A stretch of DNA of 64,000 bases from Himantopus leucocephalus (Eukaryota > Chordata > Aves > Charadriiformes > Recurvirostridae). The stretch is taken from contig RSEF01000004.1 in the NCBI GenBank assembly GCA_003993805.1, positions 2,833,915-2,897,914 of the forward strand, in the 5' to 3' direction. Under the pieces are notes generated by a model. It was not told where the DNA came from. It worked only from the letters and a program-made list of their open reading frames with translations, and did no database searches. A program made the translations under genes and the position numbers. Below, one piece after another: positions 23,974 to 36,310 of the stretch (positions within the stretch are counted from its first letter, which is position 1; the number at the start of each line of letters is the position of its first letter).

Positions 23974-25920
23974 CCAAACCAAAATAAAATACCCCACAAA
24001 CCCAGTGTGGTTCTAAATGCAAAGTTCAGGTGTGCTTAAATGCTGTGAAGCAGACTTGTAGCCCTTCCTGTCCCATCCTCTCTTACCTCAGAGGGAACTG
24101 ACCTGCCAGAAAACACAGAAATCCATACTGTGCTGCTTTTTTGAAAAGGACTGCTGCCTCCGCATCTGAAAAATGCCAAATAAACAGGGTGCATTTTCTC
24201 TTTTGCTCCTTCTGTTGGTGCTGGCAAAAAACCTTTGATGCTCAAGTCCTATTTGTTCATCTGAGAAGCTCTATGGGCGCTGACAGCTGACAGGCACTTT
24301 TACAGCCGTTATGCATTTGGAGGGTAATATGCATATTTTGGCACTTTCCCTTAGAAGGGAACTGAAGCAAGGTCTTGCCAACAGCCCACTAAATTACACC
24401 TCTAAAGGTTTGGGGTTTTTTTTTGTCTTGGGATGGCTAGATTCTTTTATTATAATGTTGCAGGAAAAAGTGGCAGAAGTACAGTTCAACATTGCCCGAA
24501 GAACAGCTTCCGAGCAATCAGCTCTCTGCAAAGTTCAGGAGGTCCTTATTTTCATGGGGGAAGTGCTTTAATCAAGATTAATTTTTTCCAGTTTTCAGTA
24601 ATCGGAGCTCTTCCTGAGTTTTCCTCAACTCTGCTTTAGGATGAAATTATCAAATTTCCATGGCAATTAACGGAGAAAGTTTGAGCATAAGGATCGTTCT
24701 GTACAATGGATGGCAGGGAACAAGTGACATTAGGTTGGACGACCTGCATGAGGGATCTCTACGTGACGTTGTCCCATAAAATGTGTCACGTTGCAACATG
24801 CGATTTTTATCCAAGGCGTTGCTGACCCGATGCTCGTGAAAGTCTGAGTTCTGCTCTCACCCGATGCCACGCTGATGAAAATCTGAGTCCTGCTCTCAGA
24901 CTCTGTGGTCCACCAATACGACTGAGAAAGATTAACAGAAGAAAGCAACTTTGACTTGGATTTAGGCTTTAGCTGAATATCTGCCAAATCTCCTTTACCT
25001 TAAAGCCACCTCGTGGCAAAGCCCTGGTGCAAGTCACCAGCGTGGGGTGAGCTTTGCAGGTGGTGGGCGAGCAGCCAGGGTGCACAGCCCGACCTCGGCC
25101 GCAGCCGCGATGGTCTCGCCGAGGTCGGAGCGGGTGCTCGGAGAAGTGGGGCTGCAGCCCACCGCTGCGGCGCTGCTGGGTGCCCAGCTCAGAAAGACCT
25201 CTCTGCTGTCACGGTGGCTGAATGTCCCTTCTGGGAGGACACAAAGAGGTGGGTCATTTGCCATGTACCCCCCGAGAGAGAGCACCCCAAGCTCTGCAGC
25301 AGCTGGGAGAGGGAACGGGGACTGAGGGAAGTGGGGAAAAGGAGTAAAGGAAAGAAAAACTGTTTAGTAAATGCAGGGATTTGCAGAGGCTTGCACCAAA
25401 GCGAAAGAGACTTTTCAGTTCTGTTCCTTGCAGTTCCTGGGTGGAATTATTATTTGTGAAAACACAGAGAGTCCCCGGGGTTGCGAAACAGCTCAGGAAT
25501 CCCAGGAAGCTCATGAGCCACCTGGAAATGTGATCCCCCAAAATGCTATTGATTACCCACTCCATTTTTAAAAGTTTTGGTCATGCTGAGGAGGCAGAAG
25601 CAACGGCGTGGTGCAGCTGAGCAGCTCCAATGCAGAATAATTTAGCTGAATGATTAAACTGCCATCGGGACTGGCTGGCTCGTGCTTGGAAAAGCAGATG
25701 CATTTGGGATCCTGGTGTCTGCTCACATCTCGGTAGTGTTTTTCAGAAAATGTGGGAGAAAAGAGAAGAGTCCTCTCCCTGCCGAGCTCTACCACTGCCA
25801 AGCCTGAGAAGGGCCCCAGTTACCTTCTCTGCTTCCCTGCCTGCTTTAGAGCAGGACTTCAGCCATCCCCATTTCAGCAAATCCTGTTGAGCGGCAGAGG
25901 TGTCCGCAGGACAGCGGGGA
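23974..25920. other. Intergenic DNA, no gene seen
   Basis: A perfect palindrome AATATGCATATT lies at 24326-24337, with a nearby TTATGCATTTGG (POU-like). The block 24290-24680 is AT-rich and could be regulatory. A short GGTTGGACGACCTGC stretch near 24732 is faintly CR1-like but too short to call. Confidence 0.35.
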
Positions 25921-25980
25921 GAAGGGGAGGGAAGGGGAGGGAAGGGGAGGGAAGGGGAGGGAAGGGGAGGGAAGGGGAGG
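25921..25980. repeat. (GAAGGGGAGG)6 tandem repeat
   Basis: Six exact copies of a 10-bp unit. Every unit supplies G runs of 3-4 bases spaced by 1-2 bases, a classic G-quadruplex pattern. The absence of any mismatch suggests recent expansion or slippage. Confidence 0.97.
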
Positions 25981-28900
25981 CTTCGCTGGGGCTGCAGCTG
26001 CTGCAGCTGTGCAGCTGATGAAGTGATCACGGGGAGGCCGTTGCCCATAAATAATGCACTTATCAGGTTAAGAAGGAGGACAGGGCAGCCTGAAGAGGAA
26101 CCTACCGATCACTCAGCCACGACACCCCTTCCCGCTCCGCCCTGGGGTGCAGGCAGAGATGCTGGGTGCTAAAAATTGCCGGTGATGGCCCAGGAAAAGC
26201 AACGCCACTGCACCAGCCCGTGCCCAAACGCCGTCCCCTCAAACCAAATCCTCCTGCGACACCAGCAGGGACTGACCCCTGCCTCAGACAGCCCTGTTCT
26301 GCGCACCAGATGGAGATGGGATTTAAAACATACGTGTGCATCCAAAGCCCAGGGAAACACCCTCTAATTCTGTTACAGGGCTCAGCTACTCATTTCTGAA
26401 GCTGATGAATAAACACGGCCAAAATATTTAGCAGGGGCAGCTATAGGAGCTTGGGTTTTCAAAACACGTGCCGCTTCGGGGGGGTCCAGGTCCTACTTGT
26501 ACCCTCCTGCGGTCTGCAGCAGCAGCAGAGCCGCCCCAGCCTTGCAGCCGCTTACGCAAGAAGCCGGAGGAGACTGCGTGGGTCTCTCGCTGCCTTACAT
26601 GGTGCAGCAGCTGGAAAGGAGGAGAATTGCTGTTACGTGACCAGTGAGCCACGGAGAGCAGCTTAGGAGCCAAGAGGGAGGGTAAAGAGCAGAACAATTC
26701 ACCATCTACCACGCTATTAGAAAATATATTCAAGAAAAAAAGCTTCGCAGCCATCCGCTCAGGACATCAGGCATTTTATCTCTGAAGCACATTTCAAAAT
26801 AACCACCTTCCTCTTTTAATGCAAGTTGCAGTTGCATTTTGCGTGACGATGTTTGCCTTCGCAGCAATCTTTGGCAGTGCAGGAAGGCGCTCAGGCTGAT
26901 GGCAGCCTCCGAGCCCTGGGTGACGCCGTCTGCCCCGTGCACTGCCCCAAAGGGGGTTTGGGGAGAGGGGAGGGATCGCAGGCAGGGTCGGCATGCCCAG
27001 TGCCACGCAGCCCCAGCTCCCCCCACGACGTGACTGGCAGCGCTGGGCTCCGGCACAGCTCCTTTAAGAAAAAAAATGTTATTTAAACACCCAGAAAAGG
27101 CTTCTCGTATCTTTTTTTTCTTGCCTTGAAGGAAATGGTGTCCCCAGCCGCGGGAGCCACCTGCGGATGCAGCCCCAGCCCCGGCGTGGGCTCTCCCCGG
27201 CCATATGAAAGACATCACCCCTCCTCTGCACTCGACCTGGGATTGTGTTACCCTGTAGTAATTCACTTACAGTTAGCAAACGATAAATCCTTGCACAGTT
27301 GGTTGAGAGACCTGGGCTAAGAAGGTATGGAAGTGCATTATTAAATCCAAATGGCTCTACAGCCCAAGCCTGTCTTACTCACTTCTTAGCAAAATTAACA
27401 ATATTACAGGGCATGATAAAGTGCAGCGCTGTAACAGCTGTTCCCCAAGTACACCTTAAATAAAGTGATAGCTTTTTCAGTGAGGTTTTTAGCCTGATGC
27501 TAACTGAATGCTAGAAGAAAAGAAATATTCAGTATTTTTCTTCTATTTCAGCACAATTCCTTTAAGTTCTGTCCTTTTCTGTTCAGGGTGGCTGGCGGCA
27601 GGACGAGCGAGCCTGGGGCCGCCCCGACACTGGTACGAATCAGAGCTTTGCAACGCAATTTGGAGTAAGGGGCTGCAATCTCTGTTGCAAAAGAAATGCT
27701 TTAAAAGGTGAATTTCAGGCAACAGCACTAGCTTTAAGATACGCTCCACGGGCATCGCGCAGGCGGGACCACAGGTCCCTGAGCATCCAGATGCAGGATG
27801 CTCAAGGTGCCACCTCGATTTCTCATGGCCAGGAAGAAAGGTGTGAGCAGTCCCTTGGTGGGTGGGTTCCTCTCAGCCAGCATCACGCTCAAGTGAGCTG
27901 CTGCCATTGGTGAGTTATAATACAGAGCAGAAAAAAGCAGAAAGCCACCAAATCTGACATTTGCCCCTTATCATCAGACATTTGCACTGGCTTCTGACTT
28001 TCTGTTTATCTCCCAGCTGAGCTGCTGGCTGTATCACTAAAGAGTAACCTTATCTGTTCAGCCTTTCCAAAAATAGTCTGGGTTCAGATCAGCATGAAGA
28101 CAATAATGTTTTGGCCTTTGCTTCAGAGGGAGATGAAGACTCAAGGATGAGAACTCGGTGACTGTGTTGGCTCTGACTTGCAGTGAAAATGCCTGTTTGT
28201 CTGACCTGTTCATCCTCATCTATGGCCACATTTTAGTCTCGCAAAATTAGTCCGTTCCCTCGACCTGGATGAGGAGCCCACTGCAGCCCCCAAAAAGCCT
28301 CAGAGCTCTTGACGAGGTACCACCGACTCGAACCCGGAGCTCAGCATCCCCGGGGAGGCTTGAAATGATGCCCGGTGCCTGAGGTCTGCCGACTTGCCAT
28401 TGCTTCTCCCTCCTTAGACTCCCTGTTCCCCACTTGTCTCCTTACTCCCATACTGGATACTCATTTCTGAGTGGGTTTGTCTTAGCAAGAGGTGATGGCG
28501 CATGGTCATTGGCCTCCACGTGCCGTAGCTTCGGGAGAAGCATCCTGAGACTTATTTCATAGAAACTTGGATTGAATAATGGACAATCTGGCAGTGCTAC
28601 TTTATAGAAAACCAGAGATGATTTTTTTTGATTTGCACTTTGGGTGTGAGCTGCTGTGTGTTTTGGTGAACACATGACTCCCTCAGCAGGACAGCAGTGC
28701 TGTGGGCAAAAGAAAAAAAGTGTGAAAACACCAGTTGGAGATTCTCAAAGGTGCAAAGACAAACAAGGAGGATGGAGGGATGCCAGGGAGCTGCTGTACA
28801 ACGGGTGAGGCCAGCACAGGGAAACCTGAATTTGTTTATCCGCTTGCTTGGGGTTTCTTTTGTCAGTGTGAATATCACATGCAGAAACTCAGGTTTCAGC

Positions 28901-29239
28901 GGGATTGTTTTGGGTCAGGGAAGTCACAGGGGTTGTGACCGCTGTCGTACAGCGAGGCAAAACCTGAGCATTTCCACCCGCCCCGTCCCAGGCCAACGCT
29001 CATGTTGAGAGCAGATTTGGTGAGGGCATGGGTCATCGGCACTGTGTTTCTCCATCAGCAAGGTGGGAATGGCGACAACTCCTCGAGCCAGGTCAGGAAA
29101 CACCACACATTAAGGAATTTAATAAAATGCATTCAGCAGGATACAGAGCTCAGATTTCTTATATACCTAATTATTGGAGAAACAGAGCACGACCCAGACA
29201 TGGACTTGACGACCCCACGCCACCTCTCTGACACACAGA
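25981..29239. other. Intergenic DNA, no gene seen
   Basis: Many overlapping short ORFs occur in GC-richer parts (26100-27250), none with a known domain. The stretch 27755-28442 has no ORF over 60 codons and no recognised repeat. Confidence 0.5.
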
Positions 29240-29341
29240 ATGATTATCCACATTTTTTAATGAAGAAGTGGGACATGGAGAGATGGAGCGACTTACCCAA
29301 GGCGGCAGAGGTGTGACTCCCAGGCCTGACCGGGGCTCTGG
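29240..29341 (+). mobile_element. Probable MIR SINE fossil
   Basis: The order of short matches follows the MIR 3' half as I recall it: GATTATCCACATTTT, then ATGAAGAA, then GGAGAGATGG, then GACTTACCCAAGG, then GTGACTCCCAGGCCTGAC and GGGCTCT. MIR copies are old amniote relics and are few in birds. Divergence is high and no target-site duplication is visible, so this rests on the collinear match. Confidence 0.45.
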
Positions 29342-32300
29342 TGTTACTGAAGCAACAGCTTTGCTCCACAACGTTGGAGAGAGAAGGAAAGAAAAAGTAC
29401 GAACTGGCTCTTTGCTTCTGTATTTTCATGAAATATTCTGGTTCTACTGACACGTAATGAATGAAAAATATGAACCAAGGAGATCAGCCCTGTATAACAC
29501 CAACTTTCTGCCCAGATCTCGATCTGTGCCCAGTCCAGACTTGCTACGAGGTTTGCAAGGACTTAGGTAACTTTTTAAGGTCTGTTTTTTGCCAGCCTCT
29601 GTGCCTTTTGGTTTGGCTCAAGGCCAGAGGGAGCCACAGCGAAGCCACCGGATGGAGTACGTGTTTCCAAGGATGATCACGAAAGGATGTAGCTGCACGT
29701 TTGTTTGCCAGCTTTGGGCACAAACAGCCCGTATCTGCGGGCTGAGGAGCTGCACCCTCGGCTCCCGCAGGGCAAGGTGTCCTTCTGCACACATTTACCA
29801 TCCACGGAATTTCACTCGCATCGGAAATCCCAGTGACTTTAGTGGGTCATGAGCAAAGTTTGCAGGCAAAGTTGCCTGAATCAATAAATGATTGCAGATT
29901 TGGGGTTTCAGCGAGGCGGCAGCTGGTATTCTGGGCTTTCTGAGAATCAGCTTCAATCCTGATATCGTGACCTTTGTATCGACAGAGTCATATAATGGCT
30001 GATGCCACTCCAGTACGTTTTTCACAGAGAACACCCATACTGCGGGTCGATGCGCCTGGTGCTGGATTTTCTGGCTGTAAGTCACTGCTTTGCGCAGCGC
30101 CGTCCCGCAGCGCGGCTGCCCCACACCCGGCCAGGCCCCTGAGCACGTCCGTTACTTTAAACATATGGTACAGTCCATCCCTGCTCAGCAAAGCACTTAA
30201 GGACACGCTTAATTTTTAGCTTAAATTCACAGGGCTGTATCTTAAATCAACGAGACATTCAATCAATGGGATTTTTTCCTTCGTAAGGACTGTAGGGCCA
30301 GAATTTAATACGGAAAGTCACGGGGGTTTCTCCTAAAGACTTAGTTTATAAAAATGAATATTATGGCATTGTTTTCAAGCTTATTAACTGTGTCATGCTG
30401 TTATTGCCTGCAGTCATTTTTTTAGAAAACAAATAAACAGCAAGTATTTGTCAGTCTCAGCAATAAACTATAGTGGCAGCAAACTTAATCTGGTGTTAAT
30501 TAGGCTTGTGGAAAACTAAATCAAGCATCAGAAACCACAGATTATTTTAGGCTTCCTCTAGCATAAACACAAAGGCTTGAGGATCCATAACATATTATTT
30601 TTGTTGACAGTTTTCCACTTTTCCCCCAATTTATTTCATGCATCCGATAGGCTGCCCCTTGATTGCTTTTAGCTCTGTCTTCTTTTGGCCTCGGTGTGGC
30701 AGTTTGTTAATCCTTCCTATTTTTGTGTATTTAAGCAGGATTACAAACTTCAAATACATTGTAAAAGGAACCTGTATACAATCTTTCAAAATCACTTAAG
30801 TGGGCCAATGACAGAAGGACCAGCCTTGCAAGTAAATAGAGAACATTTCGGAAATCATCCCCAGTGTTTATTTATAAGCCATTTTTAATTACTCAGCAGG
30901 AATGAATGAAAGAACTAGAAAATGGAAAATGACAGAGGGTTTTGCATTAAGTTACAACTCACGGAGAACAAGGGAGTGATCGCCCTGCTTTCAAGTCTAG
31001 ATGATTTTGGTGTATAATTATGCCCTGCCTGTTTATTGACAAGCTAATAAAATCGAACCACGAACTATTCTGCAAACAGCACAGGGATCTCTTGAAAGGC
31101 TCCACGCAGCACAGAGAAACAGCAGATGTCTCCACCGGGGGAGCAGCAGGTAAAGAAGACAGGTAAGTCACAGAAAACCCACTGAGAGATGAATTTAGGT
31201 CCACAAAGGCTGAGAGAGGCAGGCCAGAGCTTGGAAGCTCTCAGACGCAGAGCCGAGAGGAGGGTGCTCACGTTCACCCTCAGCACCCGCCTGAGGATGC
31301 TGCAGCGCGGTGCGGCACCCACACGCCCGGCGCCCTGCTACCGCCGCCCACGGAGCTACCAGAAAGTGACAGCACGCCGACGCTTTGCCGACTCATTTGA
31401 GATTGCAAAGAGTGGGGACTTAAGATAGATAAATGCTAAGGCAGCTGGTGTGATGACAGCCCCGAGGGGAGGCAGGACGGTGGGGACAGGGCAGCCCAGG
31501 AACGCGCACGGTCCCTGCGGGAATTCAAACTCCGGCAAGGCGCAGCTGAGCAAGGAAATTGCAGGAGGTGAGAACAGCACGCGGAGCACTCCCCAATCTG
31601 TACAAAACGGGAACCGTGAAGCTTCAGAGTGGGTCTGCAAATAAAACGAAGCTGGCAGTAAGTTGGTCAGCAACCGTCAGGCTGCCGAGCCGTAACGTGG
31701 TCGGGATTTCTTCAAACTGTTTCCCAAGCTTCAGCCTCCAAAGCGATCCTTGCACCCGTGGCTGGAATTTGTTGCAGGTGCCATTCACCGAAGGGCCATC
31801 TTGCCAGCAAGTTTTCTTCTGGGAAGGGTCACTTGTGTGGTACTTCAAAATAAACGCAGACATAGCCATTATTCAGGGATTTCAGCAGCTCCCAGGCGCT
31901 GGCTGTAGGCTCAGGAGCAATTTGGTGATGCTGTAACACCAAACTGAGGACAGTGACAGTTGCAGAAGACAGCTTGAGCAAGGCCAGGGTGGTGGGTTTC
32001 CTCCAGATACGGGACCCTCTGCCCTAAGAGGAAAGCCATCCCTTTGGAAAAACTCTGGCCATTCCCAGCATCAAACCAGAGTGTTTTGTGAACTGATCCC
32101 AGGGCCAAAGTGATGGAGTTGGTATATGTCAAAGCCTCCATCACTGCAGCATGGCCCAGCGACGCACTAAGTATGGTACACAGCATCACAGGAATTCAAG
32201 GATCGGTAAATGGGCAAAATGCACATAAAATTCCAGTTTACACAAGACTGATGAATAATTAATCGGTAACAAATAGAAGAAAAAAAAAAACCAAACATGT

Positions 32301-35300
32301 GAAAGAAACCCAATCTCATTTCTACAAAAACCCGGCTCAGCAGACAAAGATGAAGAGCTGCACATTCCCACCAAGTGTGAGACGAGCCCGCAAAGACTTG
32401 TTCTGACCGTTAAGGCACAAGGATGGGAAATCTCTTACAGATGACGGTGGTTTACTCAACAGCTTGAACACATTCCTTGTCTCGTTATTCAGCAGCGAAG
32501 CTGGAGGTCAACCTGTCTCAGACGAGCCGACGTGTTGTGCAGACAGATGGAGCAAAGTTCTCCGCGAGCCGCTGTGACCGGCTGGGAGAGCACGCCTGTT
32601 GGAAACCAAAATCCAATGCTTGCTGTGCTTACACGATTCCTATTATCATGTTTAACTGCATGGTTTTATTGATCATTTATAAATAAGTGCATGGTTCTAA
32701 CTGAGAAGTGCAATTTAAAGCTTGCTCGTTCCCAAAAGTAAGGAGTCAATACTGTGACTCCTTGTTCAATGAGTTTCCCTGCCAGGAGGGTGAATCAGAT
32801 GAGTGCCAATGAAGCCAAGAGGAATCCCGAGTTATCGCCTCCCAGGAGAGGCAATGGCCACCCTCACACTGCGAGGGCACCGTGGTTGCTCCTCTGCTTC
32901 CTCCAAGCTCTCTCCTCTCCCCTCCAGCATCACCCAGCCCAGCCGGAGCAAGCCGGGCTCCGAGCACCCCAGGTGCTCCGAGAGCACCCCAAGACCGCAC
33001 AAGACTGTTTCATCCCTCCCATCCTTTCCAGCCACGTGGCTCTAGAGCTGTTAAGATGACCCTGAAGATACACAAGCTGTTTTCCCTGCTCATGACAGTA
33101 TCATGAAGCATACGAAGGATTTTCTGGCAACACAGCTGTTTCTTACTTTGTCATGTTTAACCTTAACTCTGCAGTTTGAAAATCATAGCTCTTAGGCTGG
33201 AATAATTAAAATATCCCTGCTTTACAGTATACTTTTCCTTACTAATACATTATCTCAAACGTAAGTCCACACTACTGTAGGCTTTTTTGCATAACGATTT
33301 CCTTGGGTTTTTTAAAAAAGTCATTAAACATTTATGCACAAATGCTGAGCAATGACCCAAACAGAATAGCATATGCAGTATTTGCAGGGCAAAAAAGACA
33401 GGGGTTTTCCTCGCATTGCCAAAAACTGTGCTTCTTGTTGCCGGCAGCTGAGCCAGGAGAAGTGGCGTGCTCCGGCTGTGTAAATGTGCATGCCTGGTGT
33501 GCGACGGCAGGATGGGCCCCGAAGGAAAGACCTGGGCACCTGGGGAAAGGGACCAAAAAAAGTGGGGAAGAAGAATAAAGTGAGAAAACCCCCAAACCCA
33601 TAGTGTTTTTAGACGAGCAGCCCTGTGCCACCCCCTCCCTGCCCACACCAGGACGGCTGGGCAAAGGCCAGCAGATCTGAAGAGCGGTGCCAGTGGTGAT
33701 GCGAGCTGTGCATCTCCCCCCCTCCTCATTCCTCAAATTAGACGTTTACATGTGACATTTTTTACTGTGAAAAAGTCATTGTAGGTCATTTCTAAGAGAT
33801 TTCTTATGGAAACCCCTGCTCCTGCACGTTTGACTTGGGTTACCAAGGTATTCCACTTAATAAACCGAGACCTGCAGAGAAAAACATCCAAATAAAGTAA
33901 CAGCAAATTGTCCAACCATTTCTGAAATTGTTGAGCCCCAGACTGATGACAGGCTGACGAAGGAGTCATCCTTGTCGCCCAGGCCACGCTGCATCAAGGG
34001 TTTGCAATGGGTGGAAACTTCTAGCCTGAGAAAATCACATTCCCTCGGCCTCTACGGCACCCGAGGAGGCTACATCACGGAGCAATGTAAATACATATCA
34101 CACACGCACCTTCATGGGGGCATGGTCTGCTTTGCAGTTCAGTCTGTAAGACATTTGGGTGAAGCAACAGAAGTAATAACAAGCGGTGGGGCAATTTTTC
34201 ACCTTAAGCAATACCCAATTTACGAGGCTGCTGCTTCCTTGCTTACTTAAAGGACTGGAGGATATTAAACCTGGGGACTGCACTAAGGAGAAAGCTTTTC
34301 ACAGATCGCTGTTTCCCTTTTCCCAACGCTGAGACCCCAGCTTCAGGATCGCCCAAAATGGGCAGCTGCAAGGATGTATCTACAAGACCCGTATGTACGC
34401 TATACATTAACACTTGCGTTCAGGCACTACCAGCACCACCACTACAGACCTCACTTTTCCCCAGTGTTTATTCTTCCTTGAGTTTCTATTCCCATAAAAG
34501 TTAATATTAGATTGCCTGAGAAAGAACGGAGTGTTCATTTATTGGGACAAGATGGTTTTCAAGCTGATTTGCATTAATTTTGAAAGTAAGATTTTTTTTG
34601 TTCCCGTTTCTTTCCAGGAAAAACTGAAGTCATATGAGAGCAAACCCTGCCTTGCCTGGTTTTGATCACTTGGCATACTCAGAACCAAACTCCTCAAAGT
34701 AAATATTTCCTATGAAGATCATTACGGGTGCGACCAACATGTAAGGAACAGCAACAGGAAAATACTGCTTTAAACCTAATACCACATCATGTTGCATTCA
34801 TTAGTTACTTGACATTGTAGCTGGAACAGGAAAAAATAAAAAGGCATGGAGCAGAACGATATTTCAGTTTGTTAAATGCTTCTGAATCGGTACAATTACC
34901 ACCACCGCTCCCCCGCAAACTGCAATAGGTCTCCACGTGTTTCGCAAAGGCAGCAGCTGCCCGTGCGCCCGCTGATGCCCTTTTCTGCGTGGGTGCACGA
35001 AGGCAGGAGGGGCTGGGAGTTCGCACTCAGCTCACAACCACGCCAGAAGCTCTTAGAAGCAAGATAGACAACATGGGTACCCGAGATAGGACTTGGGAGA
35101 TGACGCTGGGGCTCCCTGGCTGGCTGGGGTGGGCGAGCAGGCAGGGAGCACCCACGCTGCCTGCCGCTCCTGCCCAGGACGGGCTCTGGGAAGCTCGCCA
35201 GCGCCTGCATGCTAAAAAACAGCCCCATTTTATATTTAGCAAAAGCAAACAAAAAAAAAAACCCCAAGAAAGATGACGTGCTGCCGCACGGTGCTGGAGG

Positions 35301-36110
35301 AAGGAAGATAAGGCGGCGTTCCTCCCTCCTCCCCGGCCGCCCGACAGAAAGGCTGTGCTTTATCTGGCGAAGGCAGCGCTGCCCGGCTCCTGCTCCCAGG
35401 CGAGGGGCACCGTGCCAGGGGCGGGGGGCAGGGGGGTAAGAAATACTGCAGCAGTTGAACAGCAGAGAGAGTGGCCAAACGGCCCCGGGGCACGGGCGAG
35501 GTGATGCCCACCCTGGCCAGGCTGCAGCGCTTCGCTGGCTGGTCGCAACTTCCCACTTGTAAACCAGCTTTTTAATCAGAATTTCTGCTAAGTGATCAAA
35601 AATCATTCACAGTAATAATAATCACAACAATTTTGCCATGCTTTGCACTATTGATGCGACTCTAACTGAGGGACTTAACGAGGCTAGATGAGAGGCGCCA
35701 GCCAAAACTGAATGCCGAATCCTACATTTTTGCAAGAGATTTTTCATACAAACGCGCTCAAGCGCTACCATATCAGATGCAGATATTCAGGAGGTCAGGA
35801 TACTCGGGATATGTCATAACTGTCACAGCTCTGTCTATGGCTCTAGGCTTTCTAGGCCGTAGGCGAGCGTGCTGGCCCCTTGGTCACCACTGGTTACGGT
35901 AGTTGTTAGGAAACGCGTGTGCCCGGTGTTAACACAGACAGCTTTAATGTCACTCAAACAGCAAGAAACACATACCCTCTGCCCAGCACCGCCCGCCCTT
36001 CAGCTCCCGCTCCGGTCACGCTCGACGTACCTGTCTGCAGCACTACAGTACCGTGAGGTTATTGTAGAAGAACCGATGGAAATTAAGGAAAGGCAAATAT
36101 TGATGTCACA
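29342..36110. other. Intergenic DNA, no gene seen
   Basis: The part from 30230 to 30660 is AT-rich and ORF-free, with a RUNX-type AAACCACAG near 30532 and several ATTA cores, so it is a candidate element. The remainder has short ORFs only. The 236-codon minus ORF at 34896-35606 covers a GC-rich patch and shows no domain. Confidence 0.4.
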
Positions 36111-36310
36111 ATAAGTGAATTTGCTCTACTTTGCCACAAGATGGAGCCTTCAGATTAAACCATTTGTTTGAGGTTTGATTGTTATTTTTAAAAAAATTAA
36201 GCCGTATTTAAAGATGTATGTTTCATTTTCTCAGATGATTATCTGTGTTTTTTTAATGAATCATATTTTTCATCATCTCTTATTAGTCAGATATGAGGAA
36301 ACTCTGGAGA
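36111..36310. promoter_or_regulatory. Candidate noncoding element with a CTCF-like motif
   Basis: CCACAAGATGGAG at 36134-36146 fits the CTCF core except at two positions. It sits in an AT-rich block with several homeodomain-type cores. Whether it is bound is unknown. Confidence 0.25.

Noticed and set aside
24725..24765. GGTTGGACGACCTGC as a CR1 end
   Set aside because: Only about 15 bases match, with no collinear flanking similarity.
34896..35606. 236-codon minus-strand ORF
   Set aside because: Confined to a GC-rich patch, with shadow ORFs in other frames and no family resemblance.
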